Source: Microbacterium sp. MYb66 | GTDB taxonomy: Bacteria > Actinomycetota > Actinomycetes > Actinomycetales > Microbacteriaceae | Direction of reading: 5' to 3' | Assembly (NCBI RefSeq): GCF_002979435.1 | Contig: NZ_PCOV01000014.1 | Span: 1 to 52,566 of the forward strand | Length of the DNA: 52,566 nt | Part shown: piece by piece, positions 41,235-49,350 of the stretch | Position numbering within the stretch: position 1 is the first letter of the stretch | Layout: the number at the start of each line of letters is the position of its first letter | Made by a program: the position numbers and the translations under genes | Notes under the pieces: generated by a model | Databases searched by the model: none | Seen by the model: the letters and a program-made list of their open reading frames with translations, nothing else | What the model was told of the DNA's origin: nothing

Positions 41235-42343
41235 GAGGTCGGACCCACTTCTTCATCGTCTTCATCGGACAGCCCGAGGCGATCCGCGACCCCGAGCTCG
41301 GCGACGTCCACCGTCGGCAGCGTGATCGGATGCGTACGGGGCCGGACGACCGCGGGCGGCTCCACGACAGCGGGAGGCTCCACGACGGCAGGCGGCTCGA
41401 CGACGTTCGCGGCGGCAGCGACCTCCGGCGAACGGGCGGGCTCCGGAGGCTCGACCGTCTGCGGGGCCGGTGCGACCACGGTCTCGACGGGCTTCTCCAT
41501 GGAAGCGGCAGCCGCGCGCTGCGTGCTCAGCTCCTCGGCGAGAGCGGCGCGGACCACCGAGAGGTCGGCTGTCTGCCGCTGCACCTCTTGCACGGCGGTG
41601 AGTGCGGCCGCCGCAGCGGCGCCGCGCACCTCCTCCGGTACGAGGCGGGGGATATTCGAGGTGTCGCCGTACCCGCCGTGCACCTCGTCGCGAACCATCT
41701 CGCCGTCGCTCAGCTCGATCACGCGACGCTGCATCTGATCGACGAAGCCCGCTTCGTGGGTTGCCATCAGGACGGTCGTACCACCCGCGTTGATGCGGGC
41801 GAGAAGCTGCATGATGTCGACGGAGGTCGCGGGGTCGAGGTTTCCCGTCGGCTCGTCGGCGAGGAGCACCTGCGGGCGATTGACGAGGGCGCGCGCGATC
41901 GCGACGCGCTGCTGCTCGCCGCCGGACAGCTCATGCGGCATCCGCTTCTGCTTGCCGTCGAGCCCCACCAGGGCGAGTGCCTCCGGGACGGCCTGCTGGA
42001 TGAAACCGCGCGAGGAGCCGGTCACCTGAAGCGTGAAGGCCACGTTCTGATACACCGTCTTGGACGGCAGCAGACGGAAGTCCTGGAACACCGAGCCGAT
42101 GTGGCGCCGGAAGTAGGGCACCTTGCGGTTGGCGAGCGACCGCAGGTCTCGGCCGAGCACGGCCACCCTCCCCGCCGTCGGCACGTCTTCACGCAGGATC
42201 AGGCGCAGACAGGAGGACTTGCCGGAGCCGGAGGCACCGACGAGGAAGACGAACTCCCCGCGTTGCACTTCGAAGTCGACACCGGAGAGGGCGGGCTTCG
42301 ACGTCCCGCGGTAGCGTTTCGTGACGTTCTCGAACCGAATCAT
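41231..42343 (-). CDS. ftsE: Cell-division ATPase FtsE with long C-terminal extension
   Basis: 370 aa, where FtsE is usually about 230. Walker A GASGSGKSS (36-44), signature LSGGEQQRVAIARAL, Walker B LLADEPTGNLD and switch His ATHEAGF are intact. After residue about 228 comes a tail of some 140 residues: an alanine-rich helical part (EEVRGAAAAAALTAVQEVQRQTADL), a Pro/Val segment with VEPPAV repeats, then an acidic end (LSDEDDEEVGPTS). Drives FtsX to activate cell-wall hydrolysis. TAGGCT and TAGCGC precede the ATG. Confidence 0.95.
   Translation of the reverse strand: MIRFENVTKRYRGTSKPALSGVDFEVQRGEFVFLVGASGSGKSSCLRLILREDVPTAGRVAVLGRDLRSLANRKVPYFRRHIGSVFQDFRLLPSKTVYQNVAFTLQVTGSSRGFIQQAVPEALALVGLDGKQKRMPHELSGGEQQRVAIARALVNRPQVLLADEPTGNLDPATSVDIMQLLARINAGGTTVLMATHEAGFVDQMQRRVIELSDGEMVRDEVHGGYGDTSNIPRLVPEEVRGAAAAAALTAVQEVQRQTADLSVVRAALAEELSTQRAAAASMEKPVETVVAPAPQTVEPPEPARSPEVAAAANVVEPPAVVEPPAVVEPPAVVRPRTHPITLPTVDVAELGVADRLGLSDEDDEEVGPTS
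41352..41405. repeat. Three 18-bp tandem repeats inside ftsE
   Basis: Units at 41352-41369, 41370-41387 and 41388-41405, consensus GCGGGCGGCTCCACGACG with 2-3 differences. They encode the (VEPPAV)3 stretch of the FtsE tail. Unit length is a multiple of three, so copy-number change would keep the frame. Confidence 0.8.
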
Positions 42344-42416
42344 GGCGCTACGAGCCTAAGCGCGGCCCTTCGGCTGGCGGCGAGCGACACCCCGCACTGC
42401 GCGTCCGTCTCCGGAT

Positions 42417-42475
42417 CGGATGGGGATTGCTCCCCATCCGGATGCTCCTGGCACGTCACCGCCCACTGCTATACA
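42417..42475 (+). promoter_or_regulatory. Promoter and hairpin upstream of the first DUF2510 gene
   Basis: CTGGCA (42448-42453), 16-bp spacer, TATACA (42470-42475); leader of about 44 nt with GAGGGGG before ATG 42526. Just upstream is a perfect 10-bp inverted repeat with a TTGC loop (42417-42440), between divergent ftsE and this gene, either an operator or a terminator. Confidence 0.5.
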
Positions 42476-42525
42476 TGAAGTTGCCATTGCGCCGACAGCT
42501 TCGGCGATTTCTTCGAGGGGGACTC

Positions 42526-43611
42526 ATGACGACACCTGCAGGTTGGTACGACGACGGATCCGGCCGCCAGCGCTGGTGGGACGGCGAACAGTGGACCGAG
42601 CACTTCGCTCCGCAGACCCCTGACACCCCGGAGGCCTCCGCCGCCGACGCTCCGGCGGTCACCGAGGCCCCGGCCTCCGCAGACCCCGCCGTTCCCGAGG
42701 CCCCGTCGGTCGACGACACCGTGATCCGCCCGTCCGACGAGCCCGAGGCCTCCGCCACGGGTCAGGACTGGTCCGCGTCGCCGGCCGTGCCCGGCGACTC
42801 CTCCGACCCGAGCGCGTCCGCCGTGAACGGCGAGACCGCAGCGACCACCCCGCTCGGCGACGACCTCGCCGGGTACTCCGCGCCTGCCGCGCCGGTCTAC
42901 CCCGTTGCCGCGGCGGGACAGCCCGCCTCGGGATACCCGGGTGCGGCGCCGGCCTACGGCGATGCCTACTCCGGCTCGCCCTCCGGCTATCCGGCCGCCG
43001 CTCCGTACCCGCAGCCGGGTGCAGAGGCTCCGAAGAAGATCTCGGTCCTGGGATTGGTCGGACTCGGCCTGTCCGCGCTGGGAACCATCCTGGCGTTCAT
43101 CCCGCTCATCGGCTTCGTCGGCTTCATCCTGCTCGGTGCAGGATTCATCGTCTCCCTCATCTCGCTCTTCCTCAAGGGGAAGAAGTGGCCAGGAATCGCG
43201 GGCCTGATCCTCTCCGTGATCGGCGGCATCATCAGCGCCGTCATGTTCTTCGTCTTCTTCCTCGCGATCGCCCACGACGCGAGTGAGGAGCTGAACAACC
43301 AGCCCAGCTCCTCCCCCTCGATCGAGGCGACCGAGCCCAGCGACACGGATGAGGGGACGACCGGCACCGGTCGACCGACCGTCGAGGAACTCGAGGTCGG
43401 GATCGCGGCGATCATCGAAGAGACCGGCGCGGAGGGCTACACGCCGGCGCACATCACGTGCTTCGCCGAGGCGTTCGCCGCGTCGGACATCGACGACGAG
43501 ACGCTGCGTGTCATCGCCTCCGGCGACGATGCGACCTTCAGCGACCCGGATGTGGCGCTGGCGTTCACCGACACGTTCTCCGAGGCGCTGCCGACCTGCC
43601 TCGTCCCCTGA
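42526..43611 (+). CDS. DUF2510/DUF4190-type membrane protein, paralogue 1
   Basis: 361 aa. N-terminal DUF2510 motif PAGWYDDGSGRQRWWDGEQWTEHF, a long Pro/Ala/Ser-rich linker of about 140 residues, two membrane spans with the DUF4190-like pattern (LGLVGLGLSALGTILAFIPLIG ... KKWPGIAGLILSVIGGI), then an exported C-terminal domain of about 100 residues with two cysteines (ITCFAEAF, LPTCLVP). Function unknown. First of two tandem paralogues, on the strand opposite to the ftsEX and prfB genes around it. Confidence 0.8.
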   Translation: MTTPAGWYDDGSGRQRWWDGEQWTEHFAPQTPDTPEASAADAPAVTEAPASADPAVPEAPSVDDTVIRPSDEPEASATGQDWSASPAVPGDSSDPSASAVNGETAATTPLGDDLAGYSAPAAPVYPVAAAGQPASGYPGAAPAYGDAYSGSPSGYPAAAPYPQPGAEAPKKISVLGLVGLGLSALGTILAFIPLIGFVGFILLGAGFIVSLISLFLKGKKWPGIAGLILSVIGGIISAVMFFVFFLAIAHDASEELNNQPSSSPSIEATEPSDTDEGTTGTGRPTVEELEVGIAAIIEETGAEGYTPAHITCFAEAFAASDIDDETLRVIASGDDATFSDPDVALAFTDTFSEALPTCLVP

Positions 43612-43637
43612 CCGCGACGAACACACGAGGACGCGTG

Positions 43638-44735
43638 ATGACGACACCTGCCGGCTGGTACGACGACGGCTCGGGGAACCGACGATGGTGGGATGGACTG
43701 CAGTGGACGGAGCACGTCGTCACGACACCGCAACCTGCCGCCGCGGCACCGGCTTCCCCTTCGACGGAAGCCGCTGAGCCGGCTGCCGAGTCGGCGACCC
43801 CGGGCACACCCGCCGGGGTCGCCGCGCAGGAGTCCGCACCGTTCGCTCCCGCTCGCGAATCCGTTCCGGAGCCCGCGCCCTTCGCCCCGCCGTACATGAT
43901 GGCGTCTGCAGCACCGGCCGAGTCCGCGTACGCGCCTGGTCCGGCCGGCGTCGCGTACCCGGGTGCCGCCGGTGTCCCGGGCGCACCGTGGGCTGCCCCG
44001 GCCGCACAGCCGCCGGCGACCGGCGTATCGGTGCTGGGGGTCATCGGCCTGGCGGTCGTGGTCATCGGCATCGTGTGCGCCTGCATCCCGGTGATCGCTA
44101 TCGCCGGCTGGGGCCTCCTCGGCATCGGCTTCGTGCTGTCCCTGGTCTCCCTGTTCCTCCGGGGGCGGAAGTGGCCGGGGATCACGGGCATGGCGGTGGC
44201 GGCGGTCGGCGCGATCCTGGCGGTCTCCGTGTCCTTGATCGTGCTCGGCGCGACCTCGACCAGGGAGGGCGAGAGCACCCCGCTCAGCGCTCCGAGCGAG
44301 CGACCGCCGGCGGATGACGGCTCGACGTCCGGAGAAGGCGAAGACCCGTCCGACATCGAGGGAGCCGAGATGGTGACCTTCGAAGAACTCGAGGTGGGCG
44401 ACTGCCTGCCCTTGGTCGACTACGGAGACGAGGGTGAGATCTACGAGCTGCCGGTGGTCCCCTGCGAGCAGCCGCACACCGACGAGGTCTACTTCATCTT
44501 CGACGTCGAGGACGGCGAGTTCCCCGGTGACGACGCCCTCACCCAGGCTGCCTCGGACGGCTGCCTGGCCGAGTTCGAGTCGTTCGCCGGCATCCCCTAC
44601 GACGTCTCCATACTCGACTTCTACAGCTATCAGCCCACGAAGACGTCCTGGATCCGCGCGGGCGACCGCACCGTCCAATGCATCATGTACAGCTACGAAG
44701 ACGTGACGGGTACGCTCCGAGGCGCGAACTACTGA
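43638..44735 (+). CDS. DUF2510 membrane protein with septum-formation domain, paralogue 2
   Basis: 365 aa. Same layout as its neighbour: DUF2510 (PAGWYDDGSGNRRWWDGLQWTEHV), Pro/Ala-rich linker, two spans ending GRKWPGITGMAVAAVGAILA. The C-terminal domain differs and matches the actinobacterial septum-formation family (FEELEVGDCLPLVDYG, VPCEQPHTDEVYFIFDV, SDGCLAEFESFAG, YSYQPTKTSW) with paired cysteines. GAGG lies 7 nt before ATG 43638, 26 bp after paralogue 1. Position beside ftsEX fits a role in division or the envelope. Confidence 0.82.
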   Translation: MTTPAGWYDDGSGNRRWWDGLQWTEHVVTTPQPAAAAPASPSTEAAEPAAESATPGTPAGVAAQESAPFAPARESVPEPAPFAPPYMMASAAPAESAYAPGPAGVAYPGAAGVPGAPWAAPAAQPPATGVSVLGVIGLAVVVIGIVCACIPVIAIAGWGLLGIGFVLSLVSLFLRGRKWPGITGMAVAAVGAILAVSVSLIVLGATSTREGESTPLSAPSERPPADDGSTSGEGEDPSDIEGAEMVTFEELEVGDCLPLVDYGDEGEIYELPVVPCEQPHTDEVYFIFDVEDGEFPGDDALTQAASDGCLAEFESFAGIPYDVSILDFYSYQPTKTSWIRAGDRTVQCIMYSYEDVTGTLRGANY

Positions 44736-44753
44736 CCGCTCTCGCAGGAACGG

Positions 44754-44783
44754 AGAAGGCCCCGGATCGCTCCGGGGCCTTCT
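44754..44783. terminator. Bidirectional terminator between DUF2510 gene and prfB
   Basis: Thirteen perfect pairs (AGAAGGCCCCGGA with its complement) around TCGC, between convergent stops at 44735 and 44792; TTCG follows on the plus side. Confidence 0.85.
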
Positions 44784-44791
44784 TCGTGGAC

Positions 44792-45901
44792 TCAGTCCTC
44801 GATCTTGCGCTTGCGCCAGCGGATGCCCGCCGAGATGAAGTCGTCGAGGTCGCCGTCGAACACAGCGGCCGGGTTGCCCGACTCCTGGCCGGTGCGCAGG
44901 TCCTTCACCAGCTGCTGGCCGTAGAGGAAGTAGGAGCGCATCTGGTCGCCCCAGCTCGCGGTGATGTTGCCCGCCAGCTCCTTCTTCTTCGCCGCTTCCT
45001 GCTCCTTCTGCAGCAGCAGGAGTCGAGTCTGCAGCACGCGCATGGCGGCGGCACGGTTCTGGATCTGCGACTTCTCGTTCTGCATCGACACGACGATGCC
45101 GGTCGGAAGGTGCGTGAGGCGCACCGCGGAGTCGGTCGTATTGACGGACTGCCCCCCGGGACCGGACGAGCGGAACACGTCGACGCGGATGTCGTTCTCG
45201 GGGATGTCGACCTCGGTGGCCTCTTCCATCAGCGGGATGACCTCGACGGCGGCGAACGACGTCTGGCGCTTGTCGGCCGAGCCGAACGGGCTGATGCGGG
45301 CGAGGCGGTGGGTGCCGGCCTCGACCGAGATGGTGCCGAAAGCGTAGGGTGCGTCGATCTCGAAGGTCGCGGACTTGATGCCGGCGCCTTCCGCGTAGGA
45401 GGTGTCCATGACCTTCACGGGGTACTTGTGCCGCTCTGCCCAGCGGAGGTACATGCGCATGAGCATCTCGGCGAAGTCCGTGGCGTCGTCGCCGCCGGCG
45501 CCGGAGCGGATCGTGATGATCGCCGAGCGCTCGTCATACTCCCCGTCGAGAAGCGTCTGCACCTCGAGCTGGTTGATGAGGTCGGTGAGGGACGCGAGCT
45601 CGGTGCGCGCCTCCTGAGCGGACTCTTCGTCGCCCATCTCATTGGCGAGGCCGATGAGCACCTCGAGGTCGTCGAGGCGCTGGGCGATGCCGGTGATCCG
45701 CGCGAGCTCGGATTGACGGTGACTGAGCGCGCTGGTCACCTTCTGCGCGTTCTCGGTGTCGTCCCAGAGGTCGGGGGCACCGGCCTCTTCGCTGAGACGC
45801 GCGATGTCGTCGCGGAGACGGGAGACATCGACGACCTCGCTGATGTCGCCGAAGGTGTGCCTGAGCGCCTGGATTTCGGCGGAGAGATCTAGTTCGAGCA
45901 T
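44792..45901 (-). CDS. prfB: Peptide chain release factor 2
   Basis: 369 aa. The SPF tripeptide that reads UGA/UAA is in RLARISPFGSADKRQ, and the catalytic GGQ in SSGPGGQSVNTTDSAVRLTHLPTG. Reads through without an internal stop, so the programmed +1 frameshift of E. coli prfB is absent, as is usual in actinobacteria. GAGG lies 4 nt before the ATG. In most relatives ftsE follows directly; here two opposed DUF2510 genes intervene. Confidence 0.97.
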   Translation of the reverse strand: MLELDLSAEIQALRHTFGDISEVVDVSRLRDDIARLSEEAGAPDLWDDTENAQKVTSALSHRQSELARITGIAQRLDDLEVLIGLANEMGDEESAQEARTELASLTDLINQLEVQTLLDGEYDERSAIITIRSGAGGDDATDFAEMLMRMYLRWAERHKYPVKVMDTSYAEGAGIKSATFEIDAPYAFGTISVEAGTHRLARISPFGSADKRQTSFAAVEVIPLMEEATEVDIPENDIRVDVFRSSGPGGQSVNTTDSAVRLTHLPTGIVVSMQNEKSQIQNRAAAMRVLQTRLLLLQKEQEAAKKKELAGNITASWGDQMRSYFLYGQQLVKDLRTGQESGNPAAVFDGDLDDFISAGIRWRKRKIED

Positions 45902-45983
45902 GACACCTCAGCCTAACGTGCCGCCTGCCCGCGCGGGGACCTCGTCGTCTTCACGGCCGATCGACGGGGAGTAGCGTGAAGGC

Positions 45984-47282
45984 GTGAGCAGTGCATCGAC
46001 GGTCCTTCGCCAGTTCGGACCGATGGTGTATCTGCCGACGATCCTGTTCGCGCTCGGCGAGGGCGCCGTGATCCCGCTCATTCCCGTCATCGCCGCATCC
46101 ATGGGTGCGGATGTCGCGTTCGCCGCGCTCGTGGCCTCCGCTCTCGTCATCGGTCAGCTGTGCGGCAATCTCCCCGCCGGATGGGCGGTGGGCAAGATCG
46201 GCGAACGGTTCACGATGGTGATCGCCGGTGTGATCGCGATCGTCGCCGGGGTGGGGATGGTGCTCGCGCCGACCCTGGGTGTTCTGGCGGCTTCCGTCTT
46301 CCTCCTCGGGATCTGCGCGGCGGCCTTCGGCCTCGCACGACACGCCTTCATGACCACTCGGGTTCCGGTCGCCTTCCGTGCGCGCTCGCTCTCCCTGCTC
46401 GGCGGCAGCTTCCGCCTCGGGATCTTCATCGGCCCCTTCGTCGCCGCAGGGCTTCTGCAGCTCTTCGGCAGCGAGAGCGCGGCGATCTGGTTCTTCCTCG
46501 GCTGCCTGGTCGTCATGGTGCTTCTCGTCCTGTTCGGCCCCGACCCCGAGAAGATGATCCCGCCCGTCCCCCCGACCACTCACGAGCGCTTCGTCGAAGA
46601 CTCCGGCGAGGCGGTGAGCGGATCGATCCCGACGATCGAGCGTGCCGGCATCTTCCAGACGATGTGGCGTCAGCGCGCGGTGCTCGGCCGACTCGGGCTC
46701 GCCGCGGCCTCCCTGTCGGCCGTCCGTTCGGCGCGGCAGGTCGTCCTCCCCCTCTGGGGCCTCTCTCTCGGGCTGGACGCCTCGACGATCGCCCTCGTCG
46801 TCGGCGTCTCGGGCGCGATCGACTTCGCGCTCTTCTATGCCAGCGGCCAGGTGATGGATCGCTTCGGGCGCCTGTGGGCGGCGATGCCCGCGATGGTGCT
46901 GATGGGCGCGGGCTTCCTCGCTCTGTCGTTCACGCACGATCTCGATGCGGCCGTGCTCTGGTTCGGCATGTTCGCCGCCGTGCTCGGCGTCGGGAACGGT
47001 CTGTCCAGCGGCATCCTGCTGACCCTCGGCGCCGACGTCGCTCCGAAACGGGAACCCGCAGCCTTCCTCGGATCCTGGCGAACGCTGACGGATGCCGGCG
47101 GCGCGGTCGCCCCGCTGCTGGTATCGGCCATCACCGCCGTGGCCGCCCTGCCGTTCGCGGCAGCTGCGATGGGCGTCATCGGTCTCGTCGGCGCCGCAGG
47201 GTTCCTGCGCTGGATACCGAAGTTCGTGCCGCGGGAGCGGCCGGGGGCCGGCGATGACCCCTCCGAGGGCGAACAGCAGTGA
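45984..47282 (+). CDS. MFS transporter
   Basis: 432 aa, about 12 membrane spans; the loop after span 2 reads NLPAGWAVGKIGERF, near the MFS motif A, and the second-half counterpart is SGQVMDRFGRLWA. Probably a drug or metabolite exporter; substrate unknown. GTG start; TAGCGT (45972-45977) lies 6 nt before it, so the transcript is probably leaderless. Its stop overlaps the NUDIX start (GTGA). Confidence 0.88.
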   Translation: MSSASTVLRQFGPMVYLPTILFALGEGAVIPLIPVIAASMGADVAFAALVASALVIGQLCGNLPAGWAVGKIGERFTMVIAGVIAIVAGVGMVLAPTLGVLAASVFLLGICAAAFGLARHAFMTTRVPVAFRARSLSLLGGSFRLGIFIGPFVAAGLLQLFGSESAAIWFFLGCLVVMVLLVLFGPDPEKMIPPVPPTTHERFVEDSGEAVSGSIPTIERAGIFQTMWRQRAVLGRLGLAAASLSAVRSARQVVLPLWGLSLGLDASTIALVVGVSGAIDFALFYASGQVMDRFGRLWAAMPAMVLMGAGFLALSFTHDLDAAVLWFGMFAAVLGVGNGLSSGILLTLGADVAPKREPAAFLGSWRTLTDAGGAVAPLLVSAITAVAALPFAAAAMGVIGLVGAAGFLRWIPKFVPRERPGAGDDPSEGEQQ

Positions 47283-47839
47283 TTTCGAGTGTGGCGGCCG
47301 ATGCACACCGCCTGGTCTCGACCTTCGTGCCGCGCTCGGAACGCGACCGGGCGGCACAGTCGGACTTCGCCGCGTTCTTCGGGGACGATGACGGCCCGGT
47401 GCGTCGCGAGTCGGGGCCGGACCATCTCACCGCGTCGTGTGTGGTGTTCGACGCGTCGCTCCAGCACACGCTGCTCGTCTTCCATCGCAAAGGGCAGTTC
47501 TGGGTGCAGCCGGGGGGTCACGTCGAGGACGGGGATGAATCGGTGGTGAGTGCGGCGCTGCGGGAGCTGCGCGAGGAGACGGGGATCGCGACGGCCCCAC
47601 CGGCCGCTCCCCTCGCGTACGACCTCGACCACCACGCTCTCTCCTCCCGTTTCGGTGCCTGCGCCTCGCACCTCGACATCGGGATCGCCGTCCTGATCGA
47701 CCGCGGCACCGCGCTCATCGTGAGCGACGAGTCGGAGGACCTGCGCTGGTGGCCGGTCGATGCCCTCCCCTCCGAGGTACCGCCGCAGCTCGTGCCACGG
47801 CTCGGCGGGCTGCTCGCGCGGCTGCAAGAGACCCGCTGA
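47279..47839 (+). CDS. NUDIX hydrolase
   Basis: 186 aa. The NUDIX box is complete: GGHVEDGDESVVSAALRELREETGI, flanked by beta strands (CVVFDASLQHTLLVFHRKGQFWVQP). Hydrolyses a nucleoside diphosphate linked to another group; substrate unknown. Translationally coupled to the MFS gene. It converges on the Tad operon with a 13-bp gap and no visible terminator. Confidence 0.9.
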   Translation: MISSVAADAHRLVSTFVPRSERDRAAQSDFAAFFGDDDGPVRRESGPDHLTASCVVFDASLQHTLLVFHRKGQFWVQPGGHVEDGDESVVSAALRELREETGIATAPPAAPLAYDLDHHALSSRFGACASHLDIGIAVLIDRGTALIVSDESEDLRWWPVDALPSEVPPQLVPRLGGLLARLQETR

Positions 47840-47852
47840 ACCGACGCCTTCT

Positions 47853-48293
47853 CTACCGCAGCGCCGTGCGACTGGTGGCGGTCGACTCGAGCGGCAGTCC
47901 CTCGGGCACGAAGGCGGACAGCAGCGGCGGATGCCACTCGGTGGCGAGCGTGACCCTCGCAGAGACCCCATCGGGTGTGATCGCGGCGGCGACCGACGCC
48001 TCCCCGGGCAACGCACCCACCAGAGCCGCCGCCTGCTCCTCGACAACGGGATCCGTCAATTCGGCACGGACGCTGCCGTCACTCACCACCAGCGTGAACC
48101 CGTCCGCCCCGGCGAGCGCAGCCGCGTCTGCGAGCGCGTCCAATCGCTTCTGGGCGATGTAGAGGTCCGTGGCGCACACGCACACGAAGATCACCGCGAG
48201 CGCGAGCAGCACGTAGCCGAGGGTGAGCAGTAGCACGCTCCCCTCTTCCCGCTCGCAGACAGCGCGCCCCACGGCCGGACTCCGCGCGCTCAT
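47853..48293 (-). CDS. TadG-like Flp pilus-assembly protein
   Basis: 146 aa. EREEGSVLLLTLGYVLLALAVIFVCVCATDLYIAQKRLDALADAAALAGAD is the TadG N-terminal pattern: a single span with a Glu-Gly prepilin-like start and the following helix. Short exported remainder; the von Willebrand domain of large TadG proteins is missing, as in the mycobacterial Rv3654c type. ATG 48293 overlaps the previous stop (ATGA). Last gene of the Tad operon. Confidence 0.82.
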   Translation of the reverse strand: MSARSPAVGRAVCEREEGSVLLLTLGYVLLALAVIFVCVCATDLYIAQKRLDALADAAALAGADGFTLVVSDGSVRAELTDPVVEEQAAALVGALPGEASVAAAITPDGVSARVTLATEWHPPLLSAFVPEGLPLESTATSRTALR

Positions 48294-48745
48294 TCCGCAC
48301 CCCACGACCGCGACATCTTCTGCACCGCTTCGGCCTGCACAGGCACCGCCGCCGACCGGTCGAGGCCGAGCAGTTCCGGCACCAGGGGGAGCCGCACCCG
48401 CGTGGCGACCGTGACGACGATCGTCGCGCCCGGCGCGGGACATGCCTTCGTCGCCGGCGTGCAGGCGAGCGTCAGATCGACGGACTCCTCATCGAGGCCG
48501 TACTCAGCCACGATCCCCGTGAGCACCGCATCGCTTCCCTCGGCGGCTGTCGGGGCGTCGGGAGCCCGCGCGAGGACTCGTGCGACGTGTCGCGCCGCCG
48601 CCTCCGCCCCCAGCGTCTGCTCCTGGATCGCGCCGAGCGCGATCACGAGATAGATCAGTGGGACCAGGAGGATGACTCCCACCACGATGAACTCGAGTGC
48701 TGCCGAGCCCTCTTCATCCGACGTCGAACGTCTCAGCGGGTGCAT
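48290..48745 (-). CDS. TadE-like pseudopilin 2
   Basis: 151 aa. DEEGSAALEFIVVGVILLVPLIYLVIALGAIQ is the TadE segment with conserved Glu five residues into the hydrophobic helix. The exported part has two cysteines (LACTPATKAC) that could pair. Its start overlaps the previous TadE gene by 32 bp. Confidence 0.82.
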   Translation of the reverse strand: MHPLRRSTSDEEGSAALEFIVVGVILLVPLIYLVIALGAIQEQTLGAEAAARHVARVLARAPDAPTAAEGSDAVLTGIVAEYGLDEESVDLTLACTPATKACPAPGATIVVTVATRVRLPLVPELLGLDRSAAVPVQAEAVQKMSRSWGAE

Positions 48746-49115
48746 GAGCCTCCACCTCCATCGCGAATGGGACGCCGATCAGCCCGAGCAGCGGGAAGGT
48801 CGTGCGAACGCGCACGACGACGATCTCGTGCGGTGGAACGCCGGAAGCACCGACCCGGATGTCCTCGGCGTAGGCCGCGCCGATCGCGCGGGAGATGACA
48901 TCCCGGGTGCGCTGCACTCCCTCCTCCGGAGTCGTGTCGGCGAGAGCTGCGTGATACGCGCCTTCGACGGCCGCGTCGTGGGCCACGTTCCGCACGTACA
49001 CGGCGAACGCCAGTTGGAGGACCGCGAACGTCAGCGCAGTGAGCAGCGTCCCCACCAGAACGAACTCCACAGGGCTGGATCCGCGGTCCCCGCCGAGACG
49101 CCCCTGGTCGAGCAC
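48714..49115 (-). CDS. TadE-like pseudopilin 1
   Basis: 133 aa. GDRGSSPVEFVLVGTLLTALTFAVLQLAFAVYVRN is the TadE N-terminal helix with the conserved Glu. GTG 49115 follows the DUF4244 stop by one base. Minor pilin-like component of the Flp apparatus. Confidence 0.82.
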   Translation of the reverse strand: MLDQGRLGGDRGSSPVEFVLVGTLLTALTFAVLQLAFAVYVRNVAHDAAVEGAYHAALADTTPEEGVQRTRDVISRAIGAAYAEDIRVGASGVPPHEIVVVRVRTTFPLLGLIGVPFAMEVEAHAPAETFDVG

Positions 49116-49116
49116 C

Positions 49117-49329
49117 TCAGAGCCCCGACACCCGCTGGATCGCCTGCTCGAAGAGAGACGTCAGCGCGGGTCCTGCGACAGCCCAGATGAGCACCACCAG
49201 CCCGGCCGTCATGAGTGTCACGAGTACCCAGCCGGGTACATCCCCCGTGTCGTCGGCGGCGATGTCGCGCAAGCGCATCCCGAGTTCGTGTGCCGGGCGT
49301 GGCCGTGGGCCCTGGGATCGTGCAGTCAT
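49117..49329 (-). CDS. DUF4244 protein, probable Flp pilin
   Basis: 70 aa. Short cytoplasmic leader, then ADDTGDVPGWVLVTLMTAGLVVLIWAVAGPALTSLFEQAI, one hydrophobic helix. DUF4244 occupies the Flp pilin position in actinobacterial Tad loci. GGACC/GGA lies a few nt before the ATG. The major pilin role is inferred from position and size. Confidence 0.8.
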   Translation of the reverse strand: MTARSQGPRPRPAHELGMRLRDIAADDTGDVPGWVLVTLMTAGLVVLIWAVAGPALTSLFEQAIQRVSGL

Positions 49330-49350
49330 GATGGTCCTTTCGTGGGATGG

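Noticed and set aside
45820..45901. Programmed frameshift in prfB
   Set aside because: The N-terminal region reads through in one frame with no internal UGA.
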